A DNA stretch of 64,000 nucleotides, taken from the NCBI GenBank assembly GCA_024195265.1, contig JAJLRJ010000008.1, positions 9,188,488-9,252,487 on the forward strand, written 5' to 3'. Below the pieces are notes generated by a model that ran no database searches, was not told the DNA's origin, and was given only the letters and a program-made list of their open reading frames with translations. Positions 13,355-26,900 of the stretch are shown here, piece by piece (position 1 is the stretch's first letter; each line of letters begins with the position of its first letter). A program made the translations under genes and the position numbers. This DNA is from Dendrophyllia cribrosa (lineage: Eukaryota; Cnidaria; Anthozoa; Scleractinia; Dendrophylliidae).

Positions 13355-13680
13355 GGGGGGGGGGGGGGGGGGGGTAAGTTTTCATATACCTTTCACTGAA
13401 AATGGTACCCCTTTCATATAGCCTTTACGTGCGTCTGTTTGATATATTTTGAAAGGCGCTTTTTATAATACTTAAATGGCAGTTTTCCCTTGCCTTTTTT
13501 GTACTTCAACTCGTGTTTTCCCTACCCTTTCCTCTACTTCGTGAAATCCCTACCCTTTCATATACTTGAACTCGTGAAATCCCTACCCTTTCATACAGTC
13601 CAGCCTAAAAAAGGTACCCCTTTCGGGCGGAGCATCCCCGTATAGCCCATTATAGGGAGTACCCCCCGGGGGTTGTCCGG
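13355..13680. repeat. Poly-G-anchored dispersed repeat (GTAC/CCTTTCATATA family)
   Basis: A G run (13356-13374) is followed by degenerate repeats of CCCTACCCTTTCATATAC and ends in GGTACCCCTTTCGG and GTACCCCCCGGGGG. A related and longer copy lies at 55322-55918. Such sequence is prone to assembly error. Confidence 0.65.
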
Positions 13681-16022
13681 CACTAAACTTCCGGGGGTGG
13701 GAGGCTGGGACTCGTCTCTTTATTATCCATGCTCCCATATAAAATTGACGGCATGAAGGTGATCGACGGAAATTTTAAACTGCACCCCTTAAAGGTATCA
13801 GGTAGGTATTGTAGTTTTTGAGTTGTGACTGTCGTAAAAGCGAACACCCCAAAATTGACCAAACACAACAAACTGACGTGAATAACACAGCCAACCAATC
13901 ACAACTGTACGCAAAAACATGCAACCGGTAGTAACCCGTGCAAACGCAGGAAAATGAGTATTCGTAAGTTGGAAACTTGCCGATTCCGTTTCGCCAGGAT
14001 TTGCGTGTTTTTGCGATGGCCTGTGTTTACTTTGATTGCGCGCAAATTGACGCAAGTTTTTATCGTTTGGCCAATCTAATTTAAGAAGACTTAAGTGGGC
14101 ACAAATTGCCTCAGTCATTATCTTTTACCTTGAAATGAGCGCGCGGGAAAGCTGTAATGACAATCACTAGCTTTTTTGTAAACTTGCCAACAACTTGCGT
14201 CTTCTTGTGAGTCCGTTGCGGCAACCAACGCAAGTTTGTCCGCAAGTTAGCATTTTCCTGATACTTGTGTTGATCGTTTGGACCTTGCAAAATCCGTTCT
14301 ACATACTTACGATGGTTGGCATTAGCTGCGGTTACACGTTTAAACTTTTGCCTAGGTAAATGTTGAAACGTGTAAAACAGCAGCTAATGACTTGCGTTCA
14401 ATTTGACCAAGATCAAATTTGTCCGCAAATAGGCGCACGTTTTTGCTACGCAGGCTATTTAGCGGGCTTATTTTAGCCACCTAATGCAAATGTGTCCCCA
14501 AGAAGAGCGCTTTCAATTTGTGTTGAAAAACAGGTCGTTTCGCTTGGAAATCAAATGGAACTGTCCTTCACATGCATTTCTCTTTTATCCTTTTTTCCGG
14601 AAGGATCGGAATATCACTCGACTTGCTTCGTCGCACTTGTACTATGCTTCTTGATAAAATAAGCGGTTTATTGCCTAAAACTGAACATGGCGCCCTTTGT
14701 ACTGTTCATTTGGCGGAAATTTCTCACCGGTTTTCCATTCAAAAAGAAAGTGTTCCTTGCGCAGCATTTGGTCAGGGAGCCAAGCGATGATGGGTTCAAA
14801 AATCAGCACGTTTACTCGGATTGGTCACGATAGCACGTTGCATGAGAAGACGTGGCACGAGTTCTTCAACTAACTGACTGAACATTATTTTTTCAAGTCG
14901 GGAATAATCGCCGACCATCACAGAAATCTGGGACGCGTCGGGAAAATAGAAACGCTCCCGATTTATCCCCGACCATCAATAATAATCAGATGATCGGGCA
15001 TGTTAACGATTTCGCGTTTTATCGAAGCCCACAGTCAATGGAAAAACGGTCTGCTAGTTAAAACCATTTCATGCACTCCCAGAGTCAATAATGAAGACAT
15101 GTAGTGTACTTCTAACTTTTGACAAAATGCTATGGTGTGTCCATTCAAATGAAACCTCGTCGACAATACTTTTGCATGGTACCATTCGCCAGTTTCAATA
15201 TTTTACAAAACGATTAGTATTTTAATTTTTGACACTTTTTTGGCAGCAAAGGTTATCAGTGACCGAAGCATACCTGAACCATGTGTGGCATTCCTGGTGT
15301 CACTTATACCGTACAAGGCTCTGATACTCGTCGGTGCAATATCTCTTGCTCTGAAAAATAAGAGATCGCATAAATAGCATAAACTTTCAGTGAGATTAGA
15401 AAAAGAAGTAACCTACGTAGCAGACAGATAAAGCAACCCAGAAATCAACAGCGAGAAGGGTGGAGAAAAGGAAAATGAGCCCCGATAATTTTTCCCCAGT
15501 CCAGGCCGTTTTTACTTTTATGGATCTGTGCAATTATTGAGCGGAGTTTTTAACAAAAAACAATCATTGACTTCCTCCACTCGTTTACTCTTTTCTCTTC
15601 ATTTGACAGTAAACAAAGAAGCAAAAGTTTTTTTCAAACAAACGTTGGAAGACAGAACACCTATAAACATTCCGCAATATCATTATTCTGTCCTCAATTA
15701 GTATTTTACAATTTGCGGGTGGCAGAAATTCTGCAATAAAAAAGAATGTGCCTAATGAAGTTGAATTAATGTTTACGTACGAGCTCGGTTCTTCGAAAAC
15801 AACTTATTTTAGGTTAATTCAAAATTGAAATGACCATATTTAGCAGTCACAGTCATGGAAGTACAAAAGAAAAACCACAGTCCACGATGGATGGTGGAAA
15901 TTTCATGCCACACGGTTAGGCTTGGATAAATTCTGCTCGTTGATTGACGTATTATGCCTGCAAGTCATGCAAAGCTCGTAAAAATTGCGTGTTCAATTCT
16001 GCTCGGTACAATAATACTTATA
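13681..16022. other. Intergenic DNA with repeat remnants
   Basis: The stretch 15065-15240 is a diverged copy of the TTAA-MITE interior at 7.0 kb (CACTCCCAGAGTCAATA and TGCATGGTACCATT). The rest shows many short CGCAAGTT-type words in both orientations. No gene is supported. Confidence 0.4.
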
Positions 16023-16263
16023 CCCCATTCACACCAACGCTTAAACATGTTTAAATGTTGTTTAGTTTAAAACAGGTTTAGAAAAATACCTCCTAACCTC
16101 CCGTAATATTTGGAGTGAAATCTTTACTAAAAGAAACTTTATTGACTTTATTACCATTCCAGGTAGTTTGAGTCATATGCATTTCAAAACGTTCAAGATA
16201 GAGGCTAAAACGTAGTTAAACTAAACAACATTTAAACATGTTTAACCGTTGGTGTGAATGGGG
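16023..16263. mobile_element. 241-bp MITE
   Basis: The ends are inverted repeats: CCCCATTCACACCAACG at 16023-16039 and its complement at 16247-16263. The inverted match continues inward through TTAAACATGTTTAAATGTTG and its counterpart. There is no coding content. Confidence 0.75.
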
Positions 16264-17398
16264 CATTAGATATTTGTACTTCGCAACTTTTGATTGCCGT
16301 CTGTGCTGCATCTGAGTTGGAATTATCTGTTTCATACCCCATACCCGGACTGGCCCAGTTTTGCCGAAATCTCAGTACGTCTGGAGCCAATTTCTCGAAA
16401 GTCCCGATGACTTTTCGGGCCTGGAAAGCTATCTTATGCGCGCCATGTATTCATTAAAGATTTAAATTGTGTTAGTTTTGAAAGCAAAGCAATAAAAGTC
16501 TAAATTGACGAAACAAGTCGGGCTGGTTTTAGGGCTAAAAATACATCACCATTTTATAGATTCTGATTTTTAAATATAGTTCCGGGCCCGAAAAGTTATT
16601 GAGACTTTCGAGAAACGGACCCCAGCCCGGTTAGCTGGGATCCTGGCTAACCGGGTATGTAATCGCGTTTACCGGGCCAGCCCGGCTAACCGGGAACAGA
16701 GAACCGGAAGGCAAAAAAAATTGCCTAAGCGCAAACCTGCTCTCCTGTAAATTGCCAATTTTTCTTTCTTAATGACAAAGAGGTACACAAGACAACGTAG
16801 TTCTAAAAGCACAAAGAAAATGAGCTAAGAAATACTGAACAAATCCTTAATTAAAACATTCTACGCTTTGTGGCCATTTTCTAACAACAACTTTCAGCTA
16901 AAAACGTCGACGTTAAATTTAGCTTTGGACAGGACTGGCTCGCCTCATGTGAATACGGGGCTGAAAGTCAGAGGACGTATTGGTCGAATCTCAACCAGAA
17001 ACTATAGGAAAAATCGCATAAAAAACGCGACACATTTGGAAAGTCATCTCGGCATTCTTTCAACTGTTATGTATTTATATATTTTGTCCCGGATTATGGC
17101 TCCTGGTGTTTAGCAGGAAGTGAATTATGCTTGAAAGAAATTCTGCCGGCAGAATTTACCCAAGCCCACACAATGGAGGTTCAATGGTGACACATGTACA
17201 TGTCCTGCACACAGCGCCACGTGTGGTGATAACGCGAAAAATGGTAAATGTGGATCTGTTTATCTTAGGTCCCGTTTCATAAATAAGAAGCAAAGGACCG
17301 CGAACGAAAATGACGCCGGTGTACGTAGGATCTGTAACATATTGTCTTTCTTTGAAAACGCATTTTTCTGTGTGGTGTTGCCCGTCATTGACACTGAA
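16264..17398. other. Intergenic DNA with a GC-rich inverted motif cluster
   Basis: At 16620-16700 CCGGGCTAACCGGG-like words occur several times in both orientations and can form alternative stems. Nothing else is supported. Confidence 0.4.
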
Positions 17399-17616
17399 GC
17401 GGTTTTCAATTGAATGTCGAAAGTAACTTCGCAATTAGTTTTTATCGCAATCAATCCGAAGCAAAACCAAAAACAATCGTGACTTTCTCGCACGCATTTT
17501 CTCCGCGCTTGGAGCGGTTCATTAAAAATTGGATCATCTACGTCCGTTAGCCGTCGTCTGTTGTGATTGGCCAGTGTAATTACATTGGTTGGTTTTAGAC
17601 TAAGTCGCTCCCCCCC

Positions 17617-17649
<33 letters not shown>
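17399..17649. repeat. Partial MITE copy and poly-C run
   Basis: From 17399 the sequence GCGGTTTTCAATTGAATGTC copies the left end of the MITE at 12193. No right end is found. A poly-C run with one interrupting A (17610-17649) follows. Confidence 0.6.
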
Positions 17650-17651
<2 letters not shown>

Positions 17652-18399
17652 ACCGGTCTAAAAACGATGGGAAACGATTATTAAAAATAAAACTCCAAAA
17701 CCAGTCACAAAAGTTAGGACATTTTAATAATATCTTGTTTATGAAATGGACGGTGGAAACGGAGGTATTTGGAATGCTATGACTTCATTTTCGACCCTCG
17801 GGCCATCCATATTTTCGTGATAATATTTTTGCTTGAGTACAAATTGACTTTCAGTTAATCTATATTCTAGACGACTTTAGCTAGGCAGTCTTCTATTATA
17901 AGCTTCAGCTGTTTTTTTTCCTTTCGAAAGGAATAAAACTGTTGTTTTTGGAATTCCTGCGTTGCAATTTTAAAATACGAATATGGGAGATGATAAAACT
18001 GACACTATGTGTTGGGTGCCTGACGTATGATCCAAATATAGAACCTATTCAAATAATCTTCAAACGTTGATACATGTTAATGGACTGGACTTAATGACGA
18101 CAAGAATACGGAGTACTACTACCATACCTGTAAGTCTTTGTGGGTCCCATCAGTTCTCGCCAGTGCGTTATGCCGTTTTCTTTAGCAAGGATCATTGCTG
18201 TCATTGGACCACTACATCAAGAAAAGTAATGTTGTATTTATTTATAAATGACCATAATGCAAAACGTTTTTAAAAAGTGTTTATTGGTCTCTCAGGGGGG
18301 AATTGGGGAGAGGGGGTTGATGCATCTGTACATGTGCATGATACGCATTTAGAAACATTTTCAATGGGCATAAAAAAGTTCACCTTGTTTGTGAGATTA

Positions 18400-18552
18400 T
18401 AGCCTGTTCCAGGCGTTCAGATAGTGGGGAAGGCGCGAAGAAAAACGAGCGAAAAAAATGCGGTCTCCCCGCATTTTTTTCGCTCGCTTTTCTTCGCGCC
18501 CTTCCCCAACTATTCGCGCTTTCTCCACTGTCTGAACGCCTGGAACAGGCTA
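18400..18552. mobile_element. 153-bp foldback MITE with a 9-bp target duplication
   Basis: The element is almost entirely one palindrome. It starts TAGCCTGTTCCAGGCG and ends with the complement, the arms meeting near 18475. It is flanked on both sides by GTGAGATTA (18391-18399 and 18553-18561). A 9-bp duplication with long inverted arms is typical of Mutator-like elements. The same terminal sequence bounds the larger element at 59064-60316. Confidence 0.85.
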
Positions 18553-18561
18553 GTGAGATTA

Positions 18562-20934
18562 GGAGTGAGTAATACATGAGATTATGTCAGCACAGGAGAA
18601 CAAGATTGGGACTGCAATTCAGTGTCTTTATGGGGTGTTGCTTAAATTCATTAAATGCATTTAATACAAATCAATGTGAGGGGCTTTAATGTTTGGAAGC
18701 TGACAGAGTTTATTAGAATTTGGTTAAAGTAAAACAAGAGAAGAGCAGCTGAGGATGTTAATTACCTGCTCATATAACCTGTAAGCCTGGTGTAGAAAAA
18801 GCGCTCTGAATAAGGAAAACAACAAACAACAGTTGGAAAGTAATTAAAAGTGCTCTTCCTTGGAGTGATTCTATACTCAGTCTGATAAGGTCTGAAATTC
18901 ACAACGTGTTGAGCCAATCTGCTGACAATTTTGATGTCTTGTTTTGCCTTTTGTTTCATGTGGCTTAAAAGCACCATTTTCACGATGGCAGCATTGTTTT
19001 CTCGTAGAATTTAGCCTTTAGGGGGAGAGCCTTTAAACTTACATAATCGGTTTCTTAACTTCCTCGGCTATGATGTTTGGTCATGTTCGTTCTGTTAATG
19101 GTTCCATCAAATTTTATGAGTCACAACCACATTGGTGAGTCACAACCATATTGGTAAGTCACGTGACCAGAACATAAAAACCCTTATAAAACTCAAACAT
19201 CTTACATTTTTCCCAAAAAAAGCAATGTCAGCAGTTTGAGAACATTCCAATAATAAATCTGTAGGATGGATTTGTTAAAATTCACGCTATTGAAAAAGCT
19301 ATGACATCATAAAGGTGTATTTTCATACATTTTCTTTAATAGCTTTCCTTTTTTTTGTCTAAACGGTAATTACGTGCTACAGTTGTCAAAAAAAGTTGAA
19401 ATGCTCAAATGATTTGCCAAAAAATTGGATTTTTATCTCTTTTTCTTTGAATTTTGCACTTTTTCATTCTTACGTGCGGCTGGAAACTGGCACTAAATAC
19501 GCATGCACAATGTCGATTTAGTGATGTCTTATGTTTAGCCTGCGGACAGGCTTCCAGTCGGACGGCGGGGCTATCTTATGTTCAGTTTCATAGTTCCCAC
19601 CATGTTAGCAGTTTATGACATATAAGAAATGCTAATCATGAACTAATGTCCCTGGCAACGACTCTAAAACACTGTAGATAAGGTCCAGACTGTCCCCCTT
19701 AAACCTCACTAGTATTACCAAATACAAATAATAAAGAGAAAACGAAAACTGAATGCATTCTGGTAGTTGCTGAAAAATGATGCCATTATGAAAATAGCCA
19801 ATTGAAATGGTAAACGTTCAGTGACTGAACGTTTACTAGTTTGTGGTTCTAATTGGCTTGGAGGTCAAAATAATTCTGACAGAAGACTTGCATAAAAGAT
19901 AATGCAACTGTTGATCAAGTTTTTCATGCTATTGAAAACTGCTGTAATATTAGGAGTATTATAGTTATAATTTATTACTGTTTTTATTTTATTAAAGTGA
20001 AAAGCAAGAAAGCTCAAGACAGAAATATCATACTTCAGTTTTCCAAATGCAATTCAGACATGTCTAATTTATTGCAATTTTGCAGCTATAAGACAGATGA
20101 TTTTAGAAGCATTTAAAATAGCTAGTACCATAGTTCAGACAAAAATGATTATTTTAATCTGACCTTTGTGTTCCTCATAGAACTTTTCTGCTTCTTGCTG
20201 GTTAAACTGTGTAATTTTCGACTGAATCACTAGGAATCCTTTGTCCTTTATGATGGTCTTTACTTCCTGTCATGAATTATTCACAAAACAACAAAACAAG
20301 TTTTTAAAACAATACAACAATTATACCTCTTTGCTTTTTTTTTCTCATAGAGAGCAAGATAATCTTGAGAGACTTGAGAACTTTATTCAGCCCCATAGAT
20401 ATACAGAGGGCAGGGATGTTACCCCCAACTGGCCCTTGCTGATGTGTATTTCACCAAGAGAAGTTTTTGTTGGCATGCAGATTTCAGTGTCTGTTGTAAA
20501 TTTAAGGATTCAAAGTTTGGTAAAAATCAGTCAATTTATGTCTGACATATGAAAGAAGAAGTAGTGCAAGGCAACAAAGTCTGGATAAAAAAAATGATTT
20601 ACAACCCAAATCAAACCAAAACTGTCGGCAGGAAAAGGTAAGTTGATAACAAATTTTACACATTTTAGATGTCTGGGATCTAAAAGCTGCAATTTTGGCA
20701 CTTTCTTGATTAAATGGAAATATTATTCACATAACGAGAAGGGGGCGAGGGGGGGGGGGGGGGGGGGGTGAAAAAATGCTGTTGCTAAAGAGGGATTCCA
20801 ACCTCCACCCCTCTGACTTAAATAAATGACTGGTCCCTAACACTTTTTCTAAATTATGGTTCTGCATAAGACAGCATTAATGAGACTTGATGTGCAGCCC
20901 AAAGTATTTCAATACAGTTGGGCCTCCATGTGCA
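18562..20934. other. Intergenic DNA, no gene seen
   Basis: A short perfect stem lies at 19809-19840 (GTAAACGTTCAGTGACTGAACGTTTAC). A poly-G run sits at about 20749-20768. No open frame has domain support. Confidence 0.4.
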
Positions 20935-21545
20935 ACCAACCACCTCTCGTAAGCGACCACTTCTCCTACGGCACCACTTTTCCAAAATAGTCAAAACCCT
21001 TTTTTAGCAATCACCTCTTCTAAGCGACTACTTTTCCAAAATATCAGATTTCTCCCAGTCAAATCACTATAGTCCAAACCTCTCGTAAGTGACCTCCTCT
21101 TCTAAGTGACCACTTTTCTAAAATATCAGATTTCTTCCAGTAAAATAACTATAGTCAAAACCTCTTGAAAGCAACCACCACTTGTAAAAAACAGCGGCCA
21201 CTTTCAATGCTGGCAATTTGAACTTTTCTATTGTTTTAACCTCTGGTGAGCGATCACTTGCCCATATCTTATCAGACATTTCAACAAACGGAATTATGTC
21301 TGCAGCGTCAATCATGTTTTACTGGACTTGAACATACAGCGCAAGTCCAATAAAACAAAAATGTTATCCTTCGCATCAAAACTTTAATACAATACAATAT
21401 TTTGTATTTTATATATTGAAGTCAGGTTCATGTGATTCAAAGTTAAGACCCCATGTCGTGGTCTGACCTCAAGTAAGCGACCACATTCCGTGACGTAAGG
21501 GACAACCTTGGCTTTGCATTTTGAGTAGCCGCTCACGTAAGGTTC
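20935..21545. repeat. Dispersed repeat with internal tandem units (CGTAAGCGACCAC family)
   Basis: The words TCTCGTAAGCGACCACTT, TTTTCCAAAATATCAGATTT and CCAGTCAAATCACTATAGTC recur at roughly 110-bp spacing. CTCAAGTAAGCGACCACATT reappears at 21470. I see no clean terminal inverted repeat. Confidence 0.65.
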
Positions 21546-21597
21546 AAGTTGTACCCCGAGCCTTGTTTTTCACTCTCACATCAGTTCTTATTTATGG

Positions 21598-21745
21598 GCA
21601 TTGTTTTTGGTGTTGCGGATGTTTTGCGATCACCAAAGGACGTAAAACAACAGATTCAAAAGACAATAAACAAAACCCGAGGTCATCACAACACAATGAT
21701 AACAAGGCTAATTATATTAACAGTCGGTTTCTGTAACACCAAGAA
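21598..21745. repeat. Dispersed repeat, copy 1
   Basis: This stretch is similar to 30582-30705. Shared blocks include GATCACCAAAKGACG, AAAACAAYAGATTCAAAAGA and AACACCAAGAA. Function is unknown. Confidence 0.5.
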
Positions 21746-22464
21746 TGTTTATCATTTGGTATCCTTATGTGTGGCCCTTTGTTTAATTTTGAACTGTTTT
21801 TTTGGAGTCAGACTAGACAGCTGCCTTACCTTGGTTCTTACTGGGTGCATCATCAAATCAGGTTTTAGGATCGCCAGTGTCAACTGAAGACGACTTCGCC
21901 CCATGACGCCCAACAGCTCCGCAAACCCGGCGCCAAAACGATTTTTCTCCCGATTTTTCTGTGTGTTCTGTGCACAAAACGCTTGCCCAGAACTGTTATT
22001 TATCGTTTGTGGTGAAAATTACGAAGAACAAGCGTTCATTCTAGGGGTAAAAATTCCCTTAATGATAGGAAATTTCCCTAAGAAGATCTGTTATTGTTTT
22101 TCCGTGCTTCCCTGAATGCGCGCGCGCTTTACTTCTACTTTCGGTCCCAGTTTTCCAGGGACTTATGTCACGCCATACCACGTTCTTCGTCGTTTTCCAA
22201 ATGATTTTTTGGGCTTTTAAGCAGAGTCATTTACACTAGTTGAAACTGTATATTGTAGATAATTTATCTATCAATAAAGTAAAAGCTGAGAGAGACGAGA
22301 GAGACTTTATATACAGGACTGTTTTTGCTGTTTCTGTTTTGCTTGGTTGTGATCGCATCACGCGTTACGTCACGCATTACTTTCTCTTCTACTTTCGTTT
22401 CCAGTTCTTCAGCATCTGGGGCAGATCAACGCAATCACTTGGAACGTTCTTTGAATCCTGCAAA

Positions 22465-23945
22465 ATGCCTCCGATTCTAGTAAACTTAAGAAGGCGGAAA
22501 ACATGGAAGGAAGCGTTCTTCGATGCCTTGCAAGTTTTCCATTTTCTAGTTGCAATGGCTTTTCTGTGGGCAGGAGTTGTCGAGTTCATAAGAAATCCGC
22601 CGTATTTCGATGCATATGGCGACGCTTCAACACAGAACAATCTTCCTGAAGGTTTGTTTGAGGTAAAAGCCTATAAGCTTAAATTTCTTGATGTTGTAAA
22701 AGTAGATATCTTTCTTGGTTCTTTGTCATCTATTACAAAATTTTGCACGAGCAACGTAATGACATTTTTCCCACTAATTTCTCGCAGATCTTTGAATTTT
22801 TTGGAAGCTTACATTTTTGATTTTCAGCCTCTTCAAAAATAACCTTGATTCAGTTCTTTCCATTTTATATCCGTATAAATGTTTTGTGTGTTAATTAAGA
22901 CGATTCTTATGAATTTGAAAACAACAGAAATAGAACACATCATTATATATTCCATTGTCGTTGTCATTGTCAGTCAATTTTATATTAATATAAAAATCTA
23001 ATGTGAATGATTTAAGATCAGTGCCCTTCCACCCCGTAGCGCCCACGTTTCAACCAGAAAAAAAAGTGTTTGTTTAGAAGTGCCGGAATTTCAATATTAC
23101 GAACATGCTGCTTAACGGCTTTTATGAATGTTCACCGTGAATAATTTTATATCTATTCGTTTCACTACGGATTTAGCAAATTTGGATATAGAAAATTTGT
23201 AGCTTCAATTTTTAGGTGTGATGATGAACAATATTTAGTCTTTACTTCAGTACAAATGGTACACATTTTTTGTGTTAGTATGCTTTAACTCAACAGGGGC
23301 GTAGCTACCTTTATCATGTGACCCGTACAGCCCTGCGAACCTTTTCTTTGCAAAACCATTGATGAAAGTCCCGTATGAGGGCTGTACGCATTTGCACGAG
23401 CGGGGGCGGAAAAAGGCTTACGGCCCTACTACAAAAGCGTATGGCCTTGCACGATAAAATTTCAAGTAATTTAGTCTCCAAATTGGTCATACGATAAAAT
23501 ACTTATTGACTAAGTTAGGTCGGGCCGGATGGGAAAATATTTGGTTCTCAGTCATAGCACCTCGCTGCACTCGGTCCGTATGCCATGACCTTGAGCCAAA
23601 TATTTTCCTATCCGGCCTTCCCACTTAGTCAATAAGTACATGGTATGCACATACACCAAGCATACTTGAAAAAGTAAAAGAAAAGAAAGATTTAGGACTT
23701 GAGGGTGGGGGTGGGGGAGGTAGGGCGAGAGGGTAGGGGAGGTAGGGGGGTGGCGGGGGTGTTTGAAAATTGATTGTGCAAACCTCTGAAAAAGTCCTGG
23801 CTACACCCCTGCTCAATCTGAGTTTTATATGTCCATCAATTGCCAAGTTTATGAATAATATGTGTTTAGTATATATGTATTTAGTATGAGGTGATTTGTT
23901 TTTTTATGGGGTCCTGTAACTCTTTTACAAATTGTCCTTATGGCC

Positions 23946-23980
<35 letters not shown>

Positions 23981-26900
23981 AAATAATCCCGATTTTTCAA
24001 ACCTCCAAGAGAAACGGAAATTGGTTCGAAAAATCGGGAGTTCAAAAAATTGAAAGTGGTATTGACTGAAATCAAATCCAAGGGAAACGAGTTTTGGTTC
24101 AAATAATCAGGAGTTTAGAAAAATCGAGTATTCGAAAAATCTGGATTCCACTGTATTATTATTATTATTGTTGTTAATATTGTACTTACATGTACTTATT
24201 GTCTGTGACTTCCATTTAAAAATTGTAATAAATAAATAAAATTAATTAATTAATTAATAGTTGCTTATTAAGCTTATTAATGTTAACTGACATTACAAAG
24301 TGTACCGTTTGGTAATCAAACCCAATCAAACTGTATAAAAAAAATTGGGTTTGATTAGTTCGGAAATCGAACACAATCAAAGCACAATTGATTGTGTTCG
24401 ATTTCCAAACTCATTCAAACAATCTAAAAACCACTAAAAATAAAAGTACCATTTTAGCATGTAAAAACAACTACAAATGAGTTCACAGGACAACAGAAAT
24501 CATGTGATTGGGTTTGATTGAGTTGGCTTAATCGAACGTTGATTTGGTTCGATAAGTGACGTTGGTCAAATATAGGGTTATTAGACTTTACAGTGCAATA
24601 TTAATAATGGTAATAGGACTGAGTGGAGTCCAATTCGGTCTGTAATCATACGAGTGATTAACAAAATCGGACAACCGCAAAGCGGGAGTCCGATTTGTTT
24701 AATCCCGAGTATGATTACAAACAGAATTGGACGACACAAAGTCCCGTTACCAATTAATCATAACTATAATAACAAATTTCGAGGATAAAACGTTAAATGG
24801 TTACACGTTTTGGTGTTTAAAAACATAACAATTGAGTGTGTTTTTGACCGAGCTGCATGCATGGAAAAAGGATAGCGCGCGCAAATGACGTGTACTGTCC
24901 AATTACATCGTTCAATTACAAGCATGATGCGTAAACTATCCTATTAATGCTCTAATCAGGCCTGCTGATAACCAATCAGATTCAAGAATTTTGTTATAGT
25001 TTTGATTATTCCTTTAATCACTTTTTTTTCAGACTGATCCAAGGATTATCAACAGAGAGGTTAGTCTTTTTTAGTGATCATCATCTATTTTCTCACTGAC
25101 ATCACAGTACAAAGCCAGGTATGGAGGTAATGAGAATGTGCTCATAAACATAAGAGATGTAGCTTAACATTGAATAAATTGCAACCTTTGAAGCTAAAAC
25201 CCCAACTGCGCCTTTAGTTCAAATTCACTTCATACTGTGTTAACATGCATGTAGACTTAAGTTTGCAAGAACAAAACTTTCATGGCTATCTACAGGGAGC
25301 CCAGACTCACAAGAGTCCTCAACGACAAAAATATAAGGATTTGTATGGGATTTTATTGTGAGTTTAATAAAATATCAAAATTATAAATAAACAGCCATTA
25401 AAGTGTCCATATCTCATTAAACGATGTCTATCTGTTGTTTCTTGGTAGTTTTATGGCTTCTAAATGGCGTTTTAGTGAGTTTTGGTTTATAAAACTACCA
25501 AGAAACATCAGATAGACATCATTTAATGAGGGATGAACACTTAAACAGCTGTTTATTTATAATAAATTATTTTGATATTTTATCAAACTCACAATAAAAT
25601 CCCAAACAAATCCTTTATAATATATTTTTGTTGTTGATGACTCTTGATGTGAGTCTGGGCTCCCTGTGGGTTATCTAGTACTTAATGTTAAGTGTATTTG
25701 TTATTTATTAATTATTTTTTTTGAAATCAAATGATTAAGGATAACTGTATTAAATGTTTTTTTGTTAAATTGAATGTGATTCTAAGGTTCTGATCATATT
25801 TTCAGAAGAGTATTACAACAATTTTAGTCAGGATTAAAAAGGTTGGTAATTAATTTAGTTGTATATTGGTGGTGAATATTTCTACTCAGATCTCAAAACA
25901 GTTGTTGTTGCTGTGTTTGTTTATATTGCAGCAAGCTCTCCGTCTAATGGATTTTCCCATCCTTTTCATGCTTTTGGTGAGTACAACAACTCACATGTAT
26001 TTCAGTATAAAATGTGTAAAAGTCAAATGTCTCTAAGATGGATCTCATCAGGACAAGCACCATCTGTCCATCTTAGATAGCCTGTACAGCAGGTGTCGGG
26101 GAGAGGGGAACTGGGGAGAGAGGGAAAGGATGCCAGCAATAAAGACCCCTTTTGTTTATTTCTGCAGACGCTGGCAACTGCAAAATTCCATTTGGCTAAT
26201 TCACACTGGGTGGTTAACACAGTAAATTCCCATGTGAAGTCAGCCATGCGTAAAAACACAAGCCAGTTTCTGAATAGTGACTTATTGACAGTTGACATAA
26301 TTGGATTACCAGGAAATTGATGGGCGTATAGTGAATAGCCCGGTTCTTATAGCAGATGTTCCTTCCCTTCTTCCCCTCTCCTTTTTTGAGCCCCCTCCCC
26401 CCCTCCCAGCAGAAGGGTAGAAGGGGTAATAAATAAGTTTTAATTAGGTGGGAACTGGCTACAAGTAAAGGGTAAGAAATACACAATTCAGAACCCCTTT
26501 CTCCACCACCCATTGTAATGCAGCCTTTGAGTGCTATAAACAAGTGTTAGCAATCTAGTTTACCGGACTGTGTTTTATCTTACAGGCCTATTTTGGTGTA
26601 TGTTGGTGGTTAAAGTTCAAGGGATTAGCATGGATTCTAACAGCGTGCATTACCCTTGTGTTGCTTTGTTTCTTTGTTGTCAACTTCTGGGCCACTGAGC
26701 TGTTTGATTGGAAGTATGTTTTTCTTATACATGTAATCGATCCATATATCGTGGAAAAGTTGGTTGTTGTTCATCATGGTAAAATACAATAACTGCAGTT
26801 ACAATAAAGTGTATTGTAAAATTCATTAATAATTCATAAGGGTACAAATAGAAATGAGCCATTCCAATCACATGGTTAACCCTGTTTATCAGATACAACT

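Noticed and set aside
22240..22464. In-frame open upstream extension of the nine-exon membrane gene
   Set aside because: It begins at a non-conserved position, contains no matching family sequence I can use, and the ATG at 22465 starts the plausible cytosolic N-terminus. Kept only as a possible alternative.
22651..22662. GTTTGT donor in exon 1 of the membrane gene
   Set aside because: Using it would bring a TGA into frame in exon 2 (GAC TGA); GAG|GTAAAA keeps the frame.
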